Below, piece after piece: positions 25,964-35,713 of a stretch of 64,000 nt of DNA. The DNA comes from Chenopodium formosanum (Eukaryota > Streptophyta > Magnoliopsida > Caryophyllales > Amaranthaceae), in assembly GCA_024500155.1 (NCBI GenBank), contig CM044867.1, forward strand, positions 9,871,632 to 9,935,631. Direction: 5' to 3'. The stretch's first letter is position 1. Each line of letters opens with the position of its first letter. Under the pieces are notes generated by a model. It saw only the letters and a list, made by a program, of their open reading frames with translations. It was not told where the DNA came from and searched no databases. A program made the position numbers and the translations under genes.

Positions 25964-26091
25964 GGGCCTATTCACTTCAGCTTAATTTTATCAGCTCCCA
26001 ATTTCATTCTCTCATAAAATATTCATTTCAGCTCTATTCATCAGTCCACTTCAGTTCAGCTCCAATCAGTTCATCAAATGTGAACAAGCCC
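25964..26091. mobile_element. Tourist-like MITE, GAACTGAACT family, copy 2 (short)
   Basis: Ends GGGCCTATTCA and TGTGAACAAGCCC, flanked by TTA on both sides (25961-25963 and 26092-26094). Interior reads TCAGTTCAGCTCC and similar, i.e. the complement of the family repeat. Confidence 0.85.
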
Positions 26092-26570
26092 TTAGTGCCG
26101 TATATATTTATTAGATAGGATTCGATCTCAATATCTTAATCCTCTATTTATATGGCAATATCCATTTGATATATAAATTTCCTCTATTATACATAGAAAG
26201 TTTTTTATGCTTCCTAATTACCAAGAAAATTACTCCCTTTGTTCGTTTTTTGTTCTTCCTATTTGAGATAATTTTACAAGGTAAAATAAATCAAAATAGA
26301 ATAACAAAAATTAAGGATAGAGTAACGAATAGTCGAATAGATATTTAATTTAGCATAGCTCAACTTTAGCTATTTTGACAATTTGGTATCATGCGATCAT
26401 AAATTCATAATTCAACGATGACGACTTATTTTTTTATTTATTTTTTTTTTGAAAGAAGGTGACTTGTTGATATAATAGAGGTTCAAAGGGTGATAAAAAA
26501 AAAAAATTAGCCTTCCGCAACTCGGCGACTATATTACTTGATTTATACCTCTTTGTTTAAGATTAAGGAA

Positions 26571-26767
26571 AATGCTATACATAATCCTTAGGGCTACATA
26601 TAAGCATTAAATTACACTAAAAAATCGTAAAAAGTTAGGAAATCATGAAAATATAAACACTAATTACAATGATTTACGCTTGTTTTTGTCATGAATTCCT
26701 AATTTTATACAATTTTCAAGAGTGTATTTAATACTTATATATAGCCCTTAGGGCTACATATAACATT
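26571..26767. mobile_element. Foldback MITE about 197 bp
   Basis: Left half AATGCTATACATAATCC... and right half, inverted, AATGTTATATGTAGCCC... are copies of each other over nearly the whole length, so the element is one long imperfect palindrome. TTAGGGCTACATATAA marks both arms. Confidence 0.65.
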
Positions 26768-26799
26768 ACCCTAAAATTAAAGTTCTTTTAATTATTACT

Positions 26800-27529
26800 C
26801 CCTCCGTCTCTTATTGATGGAATATATAAAGTCAATTAGGAATATATAACTCACTTGTAGAGTTGAATGGAGTAACCTATACAATAATTATATATACCAT
26901 ATGTTTTTCAATTAAAGATTAGGTTACTTATCAGATAACTGTGAATATTCAACTCAAATCATATTCTTATATAATACTCCAAGAAAATGTGTTTTTGTGG
27001 CCAAATTTCTATCTACGAATACAATTCAAATTCGCAATTAGTTTACTTTAATTTTAGAGGTGTCAAAACTTGATTCAAATTGATCCAATCTAACTTGAAA
27101 ACTCCAATATAAATTTGAGTCATAACGACACAATTTTTTGACACAAGATTACTTTAAAATACACACCCAATACAATTTGAACTCACCATACTTGATTCAG
27201 ATACCCGAATTAACACCTCTAATATTAAATCAATAATTTTCCTATGAATATAATTTTGTTTTTGTTGACACAATGGCACGACCCCCCAACACTGACGCTA
27301 CATTGTCGCCTAGAAGGCCCTCATTGTCAGCACCAGCCTTTAATTCCCCGAACCACCCACTTTCTTTACTCTCTTCTTCCTCATTAATTAGTCAAACTCA
27401 TCCAATTAATTTTACTCTTTACTTCGTACTTTCTTTTTACCTTTCTAATTAAATCCTCCTTTTTTCTCGCTCCACTTCTTTTTAGTCAACTCTTTTATTT
27501 TATTCATTTTATTCCTCTCTTCTCTCTCT
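26800..27529 (+). promoter_or_regulatory. Upstream region of the WAG-like kinase
   Basis: AT-rich. ACTCCCTCCGTC at 26800-26811 is a lone Stowaway-type end. 27280-27330 is locally more GC-rich. A CT-rich stretch at 27410-27530 precedes the TATA box. No specific factor-binding site is claimed. Confidence 0.4.
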
Positions 27530-27536
27530 TATAAAA
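27530..27536 (+). promoter_or_regulatory. TATA box of the WAG-like kinase gene
   Basis: TATAAAA in CTCTCTTATAAAACACC, 98 bp before the start codon, leaving a 5' leader of roughly 65-70 nt that is A/C-rich. Confidence 0.65.
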
Positions 27537-27633
27537 CACCCTCATTTCACATCCCCTTCAATGTATTGCTTCCCTCATCATTTTCACAAAAACCTCTAAA
27601 AACAATAAAACACTCAAAAAAAAATTCACAAAA

Positions 27634-29052
27634 ATGGATGATAATACATTTTATTACTCTCAAGACACCGATCTTGATTTAAGCTTCACATCCACAACCA
27701 CGGATCGAACCTTCGGGTCATCAAGCGCGCGAAGCAGTCTAGCTCGCAGCAGCTTAACCCTCAGCTTCAACGAGCGTATTTCAACTGGCGCATGTACTCC
27801 ACACACCCACCACCAAAACATTATTCGTCCTCATAGACGAGAAGACCCGCACTGGTCAGCTATCCGTGCAGCCACAAACCTCTCACCCGACGGCCGTCTC
27901 CATCTCCGCAACCTTAAACTCTTACGCATACTCGGCACGGGGAATCTAGGCCGTGTCTTCTTATGCCGTATTAGAGATTACCACCATTCTAGCCCAAATT
28001 CCCATTTTGCCCTTAAAGTCGTAGATAAAGATTCTTTATCTTCGAAAAAACTCTCACATGTTCAAACTGAGGCTGAGATTTTATCTATGCTAGACCACCC
28101 TTTCCTCCCTACGCTTTACGCGCACGTGGAGGTTTCTCATTATACATGTTTATTGATCGATTATTGTTCGGGTGGAGATCTCCACTCGCTGCTTCGTAAG
28201 CAGCCGAGCTACCGGTTACCGGCCTCGGCGGTGAAATTTTACGCCGCCGAGGTTTTGGTAACGTTGGAATATCTCCACTCGTTAGGGATAGTTTATCGAG
28301 ATTTAAAGCCGGAGAATATCTTAATTAAGGAAGATGGTCATATTATGTTGTCTGATTTTGATCTTTGTTTTAAATCTGACGTGACGGCCAAGATAGAGAA
28401 ACTTGAAGGCCAAGTTTATCGGACGGGTGGGATTAAATCTAGGAGGAGTAGAAGGTTTGATCGGACGATGGAGGATGAGTTTGTGGCGGAGCCCATTGGA
28501 GCATTCTCGAAGTCATGTGTTGGGACCCACGAGTATCTTGCTCCAGAGTTAGTTAGTGGTAACGGTCACGGTAACGGCGTTGATTGGTGGGGTTTTGGGG
28601 TATTGATATACGAGTTGTTGTATGGGACCACCCCGTTTAAGGGGGTTAATAAGGAGGCGACTCTAAGGAATATAGCCTCGTCTCGGGATGTTAGATTTGA
28701 TTATGTTGAGGAGAGAGATATCGAGGATGATAAGGATATGGCCGCGGCTAAGGATCTTATTGAGAAGTTGTTGGTGAAGGATCCGAGTCAGAGGATGGGT
28801 GCTACTAGAGGGGCCGCTGAGATTAAGAAACATCCGTTTTTTAACGGTGTTAAGTGGGCGTTAATTCGAAGTTACCGGCCACCCGAGGTGCGTGGGGGGC
28901 TCGTGAGGAAGAGTAAGAGTCACGTGAGCATGGTCCATAGGAGGAAGAAGTGGTGGTGGCGAAGTTTGAATCATTTGTTAAGGAAAAATAAAGGGTCTAA
29001 GGTGTCACATAATAGTAGTAGTATCAGTTGTGGTATTGTCAATAATAATTAG
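27634..29052 (+). CDS. WAG2: AGC-VIII protein kinase of the WAG/PINOID group, single exon
   Basis: 472 residues, uninterrupted. In Arabidopsis, WAG1, WAG2 and PINOID phosphorylate PIN auxin efflux carriers at the plasma membrane and so set the direction of auxin flow; that role here is inferred from homology. Visible: the N-terminal block DTDLDLSFTSTTTDRTF with the following Ser/Arg stretch, characteristic of WAG1/WAG2; glycine loop GTGNLGRV (101-108); ATP-binding Lys128 in ALKVV; catalytic YRDLKPEN (221-228); DFD (241-243) replacing DFG, the mark of plant AGC-VIII kinases; an inserted, basic activation segment of about 50 residues before KSCVGTHEYLAPE (293-305), Thr298 being the expected activation-loop residue. 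The basic, Trp-rich tail (about 435-450) may help membrane binding. WAG1 versus WAG2 cannot be settled. The start ATG is the first in frame and gives the conserved N-terminus. Confidence 0.95.
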   Translation: MDDNTFYYSQDTDLDLSFTSTTTDRTFGSSSARSSLARSSLTLSFNERISTGACTPHTHHQNIIRPHRREDPHWSAIRAATNLSPDGRLHLRNLKLLRILGTGNLGRVFLCRIRDYHHSSPNSHFALKVVDKDSLSSKKLSHVQTEAEILSMLDHPFLPTLYAHVEVSHYTCLLIDYCSGGDLHSLLRKQPSYRLPASAVKFYAAEVLVTLEYLHSLGIVYRDLKPENILIKEDGHIMLSDFDLCFKSDVTAKIEKLEGQVYRTGGIKSRRSRRFDRTMEDEFVAEPIGAFSKSCVGTHEYLAPELVSGNGHGNGVDWWGFGVLIYELLYGTTPFKGVNKEATLRNIASSRDVRFDYVEERDIEDDKDMAAAKDLIEKLLVKDPSQRMGATRGAAEIKKHPFFNGVKWALIRSYRPPEVRGGLVRKSKSHVSMVHRRKKWWWRSLNHLLRKNKGSKVSHNSSSISCGIVNNN

Positions 29053-30404
29053 TAAAAGTAACATATAATTAGAAATCTTTGATTTGTATTACCTTGTTTT
29101 GTTAGATTTGAGGAAGAGATTGAGGCTTTGTATAAAAAAAACAAGTGAGATGTTTGATCAATTTTGTGGGTTTTGATACGTACACTTATATTTGAGGTAG
29201 TTTTTACGAAGATCTTATGTTCTTGTATATGGTATACGTAAAATTTAGTGAAAAAAAAAATCGAGATTATTTTTCATTAATGGATCTATATATTCTTTGC
29301 TTAATAATTTATTGTTACATCAAGTTGATTGATGCATTATTGAGCGTCATTTAGCCATTAATATGCATGTTGTTCATTTTTGGATCTGAAATTTAAAATT
29401 TTCTATGATTTGTTGTCAATTTGCAAGTTGACCTCATCATTTGCACCATTCTACAGTTATTTTTACAAGTATTAGAGTGGATAACTTTATATTAGCCGAT
29501 GTAACTCTTTCTAGATTGTTAACCATATTTATATATATAAAAATTATATGAAATTATACATATAATAGCTCGGCTTTTCCTTAAAAAACGAAAATATAGA
29601 AAGTATATATATATATCAATATGATATCGTAGACTAGAATTAGTCTATTACTCTGAATATGGATATATTCAGAGTTGGTCGTTTTAGGTTTAGTTTGGAC
29701 AATGCTTGTTTAGGACGACTAGAGATGGGTTAACAACCACGCTAATTAGGCCATTACAGCGAGTCATTGGAAATTTTGTTGGACAACCGCGCCTGGCTTG
29801 GTAAGCTGAAGAGTTTGAACAAAATTGAGGTGTTTAGAGCTCCCTTAAATCTTACAACATTTGTTCATCCTCTTTAGGGGTAATGCCCTAATCTACTATA
29901 TCATAGAAGTATTCAAATAAATCAAGAATATGCTTTAGAATGATAATTAACATATCATAATAGAATTACAATAACAATAATCTAGATTCTTTCAATGATG
30001 ACAAATTTAATTAGTTGACTTTTCATTTCAAGCACCAATTTTAATTATGCAAACAAATTTTGCAATTGAGTTAATAATTAGTTCAAGTTGAGACATAAAA
30101 ATAATCTCTCTCGAATCTTTATTAGGAATTACATATAATCACAAAAATATTTAGCGGCAACCCCTTAACCATATCCATATCCACCCACATACCCGCTGGG
30201 TACATATCAAATTCATACCGAACTAGGTGGATTATAAACCTAAATCCATACTTACATACCAATATTGCTGATGCTAACGCAAGTGCAAGTTAGTCCTACA
30301 AAACATCATCATTATAAGTCAAACCTCAAGGTCGCGACACATAATCCTTAGCAATAGACCAAGTGTTACTTGTTTAAAAATATGCCGCAAAATGATACAT
30401 TAGA
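29053..30404. other. 3' flank of the kinase gene and intergenic DNA
   Basis: The first 200-250 bp is probably the 3' untranslated region (AT-rich, several AATAAT/AATAAA-like motifs). The rest has no recognisable gene or repeat. Confidence 0.4.
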
Positions 30405-30845
30405 TAAAATATTGTTAAACTATCTCATACTACAGGTTTGCCACATTATAGTCATATGGATACATGTGTGTAAGTGTAACCATGTACGAAGTATAAGAGA
30501 TTTAATACCCCTGTCGCAAATTAACTTATTGTTACTCTACCTCATATATACCAAGTGTTGGCCAGTTTGCCACTTTATAGTCGTATGAATACGCGTGTGT
30601 ATCCACATGAGATGTCATACTTTTTCTTGCGATATAAATTATTGTTAATCTACCTCATATAGTCATATATATACTACGTAGCAAAATTTTGCCTCTATTA
30701 TTATTGATTTCATATGAATATGAGTGTGTATTCAATGTATCCTCAAGATACTATATACCTTTGCCACGATATAAATTATTGTTAATCTACCTCATGCTAC
30801 GGGCAAAACTATGCCGCTTTGATTGTATTCATATGAATAAGGCAT
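30405..30845. repeat. Degenerate tandem repeat, about 115-137 bp, four units
   Basis: TGTTA(A/C)(T/A)CTA(C/T)CTCATA recurs at about 30412, 30530, 30643 and 30780. Each unit also carries a TTTGCC(A/T)C segment and TATAGTC(A/G)TATGAATA-type sequence. Units differ by many substitutions, so the array is old. Confidence 0.65.
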
Positions 30846-31235
30846 GGAAGACGGATTTTTTCAGGATCAATTGTTTTCAACTCTGAGGCTTGTCGTTCAA
30901 AGAATGTTGCTCCATAACATGAGTAAAATGGTGCATTTACTTTCTCTGTTACTTAGATGCCAATCAAAAGAATAGGTTTACCATTTAGCCAACAAGATAA
31001 AGTACTAATTTATTGACCTCCTTACCAACCAACCATTGTATTTGAATTCCAAGTATTTGCAATATTTGGTTACTCATTTTCAGGGTGAGTACATTGTACT
31101 TGACTGATGAACTACATTAATGCTTTAAAATTGAAAGCATTGCATATTTGTACAATTCAGTCAATTAATCATCAATCACTTTCAATATTGCTGGAAAATA
31201 AAATGTTACTGATTAGTAGTTCAATTATTTTGTTA

Positions 31236-31621
31236 CTCCCTCCGTCCCTAAATTACATTCCTCTTTGGAAATTTACACGGGAATTAAGGAGGGAAGAATA
31301 AGACAAATAACAATAATTAGATAATGCAATGGGAAGTACAAAGATAGAATAGTTAATACTCATGACATGTCATCAATCCTTTGCTAAAAAAAAGGACCAA
31401 TCACATGCTCCTAATTGAAAATTTTTAACCAATCACATTCATTATAATTTGGCACAAGGATTATAAGTGAGATTAGGTAAGGATGAGTGAGAAAGCATTA
31501 AATATAAAACAGAAAAAGAGAGTTGATTTACTAAAAAAAACTTACCAAAAATAGAAAGGAGGAATGTAATTTTGGAATATCAAAAATAGAAAGGAAGAAT
31601 GTAATTTAGGGACGGAGGGAG
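31236..31621. mobile_element. Stowaway-like MITE (386 bp)
   Basis: Ends CTCCCTCCGTCCCTAAATTA and TAATTTAGGGACGGAGGGAG, flanked by TA on each side (31234-31235, 31622-31623). A nearby extra copy of the inner end (CAAAAATAGAAAGGA.GAATG) is tandemly repeated at 31545-31600. Confidence 0.85.
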
Positions 31622-32082
31622 TAGTATTATTTGTGGTATCAATTGATACAAAACATAATAATGTTGCGGAGTACTCTGATTTATTTTCTTATACTATACT
31701 CTCTCCGTTTCACATTTATCTTCGTTTTTTTTTTAACTATGTAGGTTTCTCAATGTAAATCTTTGGCCATAATTAATTGTGACATTAGAAAAATCTAATA
31801 CTATTTGACAAGAAATTCAATTTAGTTGATTGAAAAATCTTTGTGTTCAAGGTAATAAGCTCTACTATTAAAACAAAATCGTTACCAAAATTTCAGATTA
31901 TATCATCAAATTTTAAGTGAATCAAACAATCATTTGATTTTCAATAACAGAAATCTTGTCTGATTGGAACAATAATTTGGATATACTTTGGAAGACAATA
32001 CCAAATGGGCTTCCATGTACCAAACATTCAAACAATCTTGATTGATACTTGTAATAAAGTATTTTTAAAATAACTTGTAACC

Positions 32083-32114
<32 letters not shown>

Positions 32115-32280
32115 ATTCTAAAATAAACTATTCCCTCTAATTTATGTGGACTGTGGAGTAATATATATAGTGCATGTATCTAATTTCCCAAAATGTTATG
32201 AATGTTTTTGATAATTTTATTTTTGCTTTACATAATTATACTATAGCTTTTTCATATAAAATACCCTTACATTTCTAAAA

Positions 32281-33378
32281 CGGATTTTGCCCATGAGTTA
32301 TTTTTTTATTCACCATATACCCATGAAAATTTTCAAATTAATCATATACACTTGAGCTTTACAAAAATATCACCAGATGCCCAAATGACTAACGGACGTT
32401 CACTCCGTTAGTCATTAAGGGGTAGATTTGCCACGTGGCAACCTATGATTGCCTAACATTTATATTAATTAATTTTTTACATAATTATATTTTATTAATT
32501 ATCAATAAATAAATAAAAAAAAATAAACCCACCTACCATAGCCTAGCCCCGCTGGTGCGGATGCTGCCTGAAACCCCACGCCGGCGATAGCCCGAACGCG
32601 ACACCCCCACCTACCGGTCCCCCTTTGCTTCCCCTGAACCACCCATTCCCCAATCCCTAAAACACCTTCCTCTCTCCCTCAAAAACCCCTCCCTTTCCCA
32701 CCGCCAGCGTCCACACTCTCATCCCCTAAACCATCTCACCGAAACCCCAAAATAAAAAAAAATAAAAAAAAACCCCAAAACCAAAATCCTAGATTTTGAT
32801 ATTTAGGGTTTCGAATTTTCGATTTTGGGCTTTTCGTGGGAGGGAAAGGATTAAAGAATGGTTGTGAGTGGTGGTCAGCGTCGATGGGGAAAGGACCAGG
32901 GCTGCTGGGGTCTGTTGATTCCAGCACTAGAGCGGGGAGGGGTTGGGGTTCGCTAAAGAAGAGAGAAAGCTTTACATTTAGGGGTCTCAAGGAGGGGTGA
33001 GGATGTTAGGGAGAGTTCGTCGGCGGGGAACGGGCTAGTCGGTGTCGGCGACGCTGGCAAGGGGCTGGCTGGTGCCGGCGACGTTGGCTAGCTGGTGGGT
33101 TAGAGGTGGTGGATAGGTTTTTTTTTTTTTTGAAATTTTTTTAACAAAGTTTTTTTCTTAAATTTTTTATAATTAATGAAATAATTAAAAAAAATAACCA
33201 ATCAGGTGCTGTCACGTGGCATAATTAGCCCTAATGACTAACGGAGTTAACCACCGTCAGTCTTTAAGGGCATTTGGTGACATCCATGTAAAACTCGTGA
33301 GTATATGGTGAATTTGAAATTTTCCATGGATATATGGTGAACAAAAATATAACTCGGGGGCATTTGGTGAAAAATCCA
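32281..33378. mobile_element. Non-autonomous MULE (possible Pack-MULE), 1098 bp, perfect 9-bp target duplication
   Basis: TTTCTAAAA occurs at 32272-32280 and again at 33379-33387, a perfect 9-bp duplication as expected for Mutator-like elements. The outer ~200 bp at each side are diverged inverted repeats: the left end has CACCATATACCC, GACTAACGGA and GCCACGTGGC; the right end carries the same motifs inverted. The interior (about 32525-33110) is GC-rich and differs sharply from the AT-rich ends; it has an 84-codon frame at 32990-32736 (minus) that I cannot assign. A captured gene fragment is plausible but unproven. Confidence 0.85.
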
Positions 33379-33720
33379 TTTCTAAAATTTCTAAGGTGCA
33401 CTATATGCATGGTACACCCGAAAGAACACTACACGTCTACAAATGCGTATAAAGAACACGAGTAAAAAATGCAAGCTTGATCATTATCTTTGAGTTGATC
33501 ATTCTTTGGGTATGGATTGTATGTTCTTCACATTATAAAGTTTGTTCCTTAATATATGCCTACCTTATATCCATATACCTTATAAAAAGTACAAAATTAC
33601 TCTTATGAATAGTGTAATGCCAATTATACCCTTCAAAATGTGTATTTACATACGTACTTAGTAATATGTACATGTTACTTTTAATGAATAGTGTTTGAAC
33701 AATTATACCATTTAAAATAT

Positions 33721-33812
33721 TTATGTACTTTTATGCTTTTATATATGTTAGTTGTCTTGGACATTTTTATGTACTTTTATGCTTTTATATATGTTAATTG
33801 TCTTGGACATTT
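33721..33812. repeat. 46-bp tandem duplication
   Basis: Two adjacent copies of TTATGTACTTTTATGC ... TTGTCTTGGACATTT differing by one base (TTAGTTG versus TTAATTG). Confidence 0.85.
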
Positions 33813-33850
33813 ATACCACATAAATATAGTTGTTTACATATTTTCACTTA

Positions 33851-34051
33851 GGGTCTGTTCACATTTACTAAATTGAGTTGAACTGAACTGAACTGATTGG
33901 AGCTAAACTAACTGAACTGAATATTTTATGAGAGAAGGAAATTAGGAACTGAATTGAATTGAACTGAATTGAACTGATTGAAACTGAACTAAACTGAACT
34001 GATTGGAGCTGAACTAAACTGAACTAAACTTATGCTGAAGTGAACATGCCC
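33851..34051. mobile_element. Tourist-like MITE, GAACTGAACT family, copy 3
   Basis: Ends GGGTCTGTTCACATTTACT and GTGAACATGCCC; TTA flanks both sides (33848-33850, 34052-34054). Confidence 0.85.
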
Positions 34052-34402
34052 TTATTGTTAATTTAACTAAATTTGTGAATTACTCCGTAAAGGCCAAACC
34101 GAAAGATCTTCTACATATGTCTAGCTATAACGCGCGCGTTAGCTGCCCTAGTGGAGATAAACAAGGTTCTTTGGATTTCAATAATAAAAATTACTCTCTC
34201 GATTTTTAAATACTTGATCTACTTCTCCATACACGGAGTTTTAATAGAAATTGGAGAAATTAATAAAATATGGAAGTAGTAGAGTAGGTGAAAAAATAAA
34301 AAATTATAAAAAGCAAAAGTAATTAAAAGAATTAAAGGAAAGAGAGCATGAAATTAATAAAATACTACGTATAATTTATATTGAGTCCACTAGTTGAACT
34401 CA

Positions 34403-34588
34403 GGGCCTGTTCATATTTACTAAACTGAGCTGAACTGAATTGATCGGAGCTGAACTGAACTGAATAATTGGAGCTAAACTGAACTGAAATGAATATTTTA
34501 TGAGAGAAGGAAATTAAGTGCTAAACTAAACTTAACTGATTAGAGCTAAACTGAACTAAACTGAAATTAAGCTGAAGTGGACAAACCC
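34403..34588. mobile_element. Tourist-like MITE, GAACTGAACT family, copy 4 (inside Stowaway)
   Basis: Ends GGGCCTGTTCATATTTACT and GTGGACAAACCC. Flanks TCA/TAA are an imperfect TWA-type duplication. Confidence 0.8.
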
Positions 34589-34667
34589 TAAATATTGTAA
34601 AAGTTTTTCAAATAAGAAAATGAAACAAATATTTAAAAATGACCGGAAGTGAAAAATAAAGCAAGTA

Positions 34668-35022
34668 CTCCCTCCGTTTTTTTTATATGCATCACTTTCT
34701 ATTTAGGGGTGTTTTTTTTTTATAAATACATCACTTCTATATTTAGTAACTTTATACTATATTTTATTATTTCTCTCTCTTCTCAAATACCCCACCCAAA
34801 ATATTTTATCATATCACTATCTTTTATAGTCTCCACTTATATAATTAAATAAATCAATCTCTCACATACTATCTATCTCATGACCCACATGATACTTTTA
34901 TCAAAATAAATTAATCATCCAGTTGCCCCACTTGCACAATGTAATATTGAATCAAATAACTTTCCTAAAACTCCGTATAAATGCAAGTGATGCATTTAAA
35001 AAAAAAAAAAAAAAAACAAAAG
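34668..35022. mobile_element. Stowaway-like MITE inserted at TA of another Stowaway
   Basis: Ends CTCCCTCCGTTTTTTTTATA...TGCATCACTT and, inverted, AAGTGATGCAT then an A run and ACAAAAG. TA at 34666-34667 and 35023-35024 is the target duplication within the host MITE. Confidence 0.75.
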
Positions 35023-35149
35023 TATTTAAAAAACGGAGGGATTAATACTACTAGTAAGCTCATGTTAGTTGATTCTTTTATATTTTTTTAGGTATTATAC
35101 TTTTTTTTTTAAAAAAAAAAAAAAAAAAGAGGTACTTGTATTATATATA

Positions 35150-35240
35150 CTCCCTCCGTCCCTAAATTACATCCCTACTTCCCTCTATTATGTGAGAAAT
35201 AAATGCTAGAAATAGAAATGTAATTTAGGGACGGAGGGAG
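35150..35240. mobile_element. Stowaway-like MITE (91 bp)
   Basis: Ends CTCCCTCCGTCCCTAAATTA and TAATTTAGGGACGGAGGGAG, with TA at 35148-35149 and 35241-35242. Same family as 31236-31621, internally deleted. Confidence 0.9.
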
Positions 35241-35713
35241 TATCTTATTATTTTGTTATTTTCTTTATCCCTTAATAATTATTCATACTTGAGGACATTG
35301 GCTTGGCAAAGGTGCCTAAAATAAATGTATAAAATAAAGTATGTTGCGAATACATAAAGCATTGCCCATAAAAAACAGAGCGTTCAGATAACAACAAACC
35401 GGCTGATACCTACACAAACAAAATTTTCAAACCTTCCCTAATCCCCTCAACATTATATTCAAATCAAGCAGTACTACTAGAATTTAATTGCACCACAAAT
35501 AAGAAGCACAACACACAGGGAAGCACAATTTTGATTCGAGCAAACCCAACAGTGTAGAGCACAATTGGTTTAGCCTATATGCAATTGTCTTCCTCTCAAC
35601 TGGATATGCTTGAACATTGCCCTTCCTCAGATAACTTCACATGGTACGGACAGGATGGCATCACATCAAAACTTCAGCTAACTCCTACGTGATTGCAATC
35701 CCCAGGATTAAGC
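35241..35713 (-). other. 3' flank and untranslated region of CCT7
   Basis: Downstream of the CCT7 stop codon on the minus strand. The first 300-400 bp probably form the 3' untranslated region; exact polyadenylation site not determined. Confidence 0.5.

Larger units (their letters stand above)
33585..34151 (+). mobile_element. Helitron-like non-autonomous element, 3' end defined
   Basis: The 3' end has a palindrome AACGCGCGCGTT (34129-34140) extended by AGCTA/TAGCT, then GCC and CTAG (34148-34151) followed by T: the hairpin-CTRR-T layout of Helitrons. The body shares its AATAGTGT...TTAAAATATTTATGTACTT units with 12.69-13.06 kb. Two 46-bp tandem copies lie at 33721-33812, and a MITE is inserted at 33851-34051. 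The 5' boundary (about 33585) is approximate. Confidence 0.45.
34194..35041. mobile_element. Stowaway-like MITE split by two later MITE insertions
   Basis: Starts CTCTCTCGATTTTTAAATAC after TA; its end TTTAAAAAACGGAGGG is at 35025-35040. With the two inserts (34403-34588 and 34668-35022) removed it matches the intact ~290-bp copies at 45432 and 45736 in order: ATACACGGAGTTTTAATAG, TCCACTAG, TTGTAAAAG.TTTTCAAATAAG, GCAAGTA. Confidence 0.8.
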
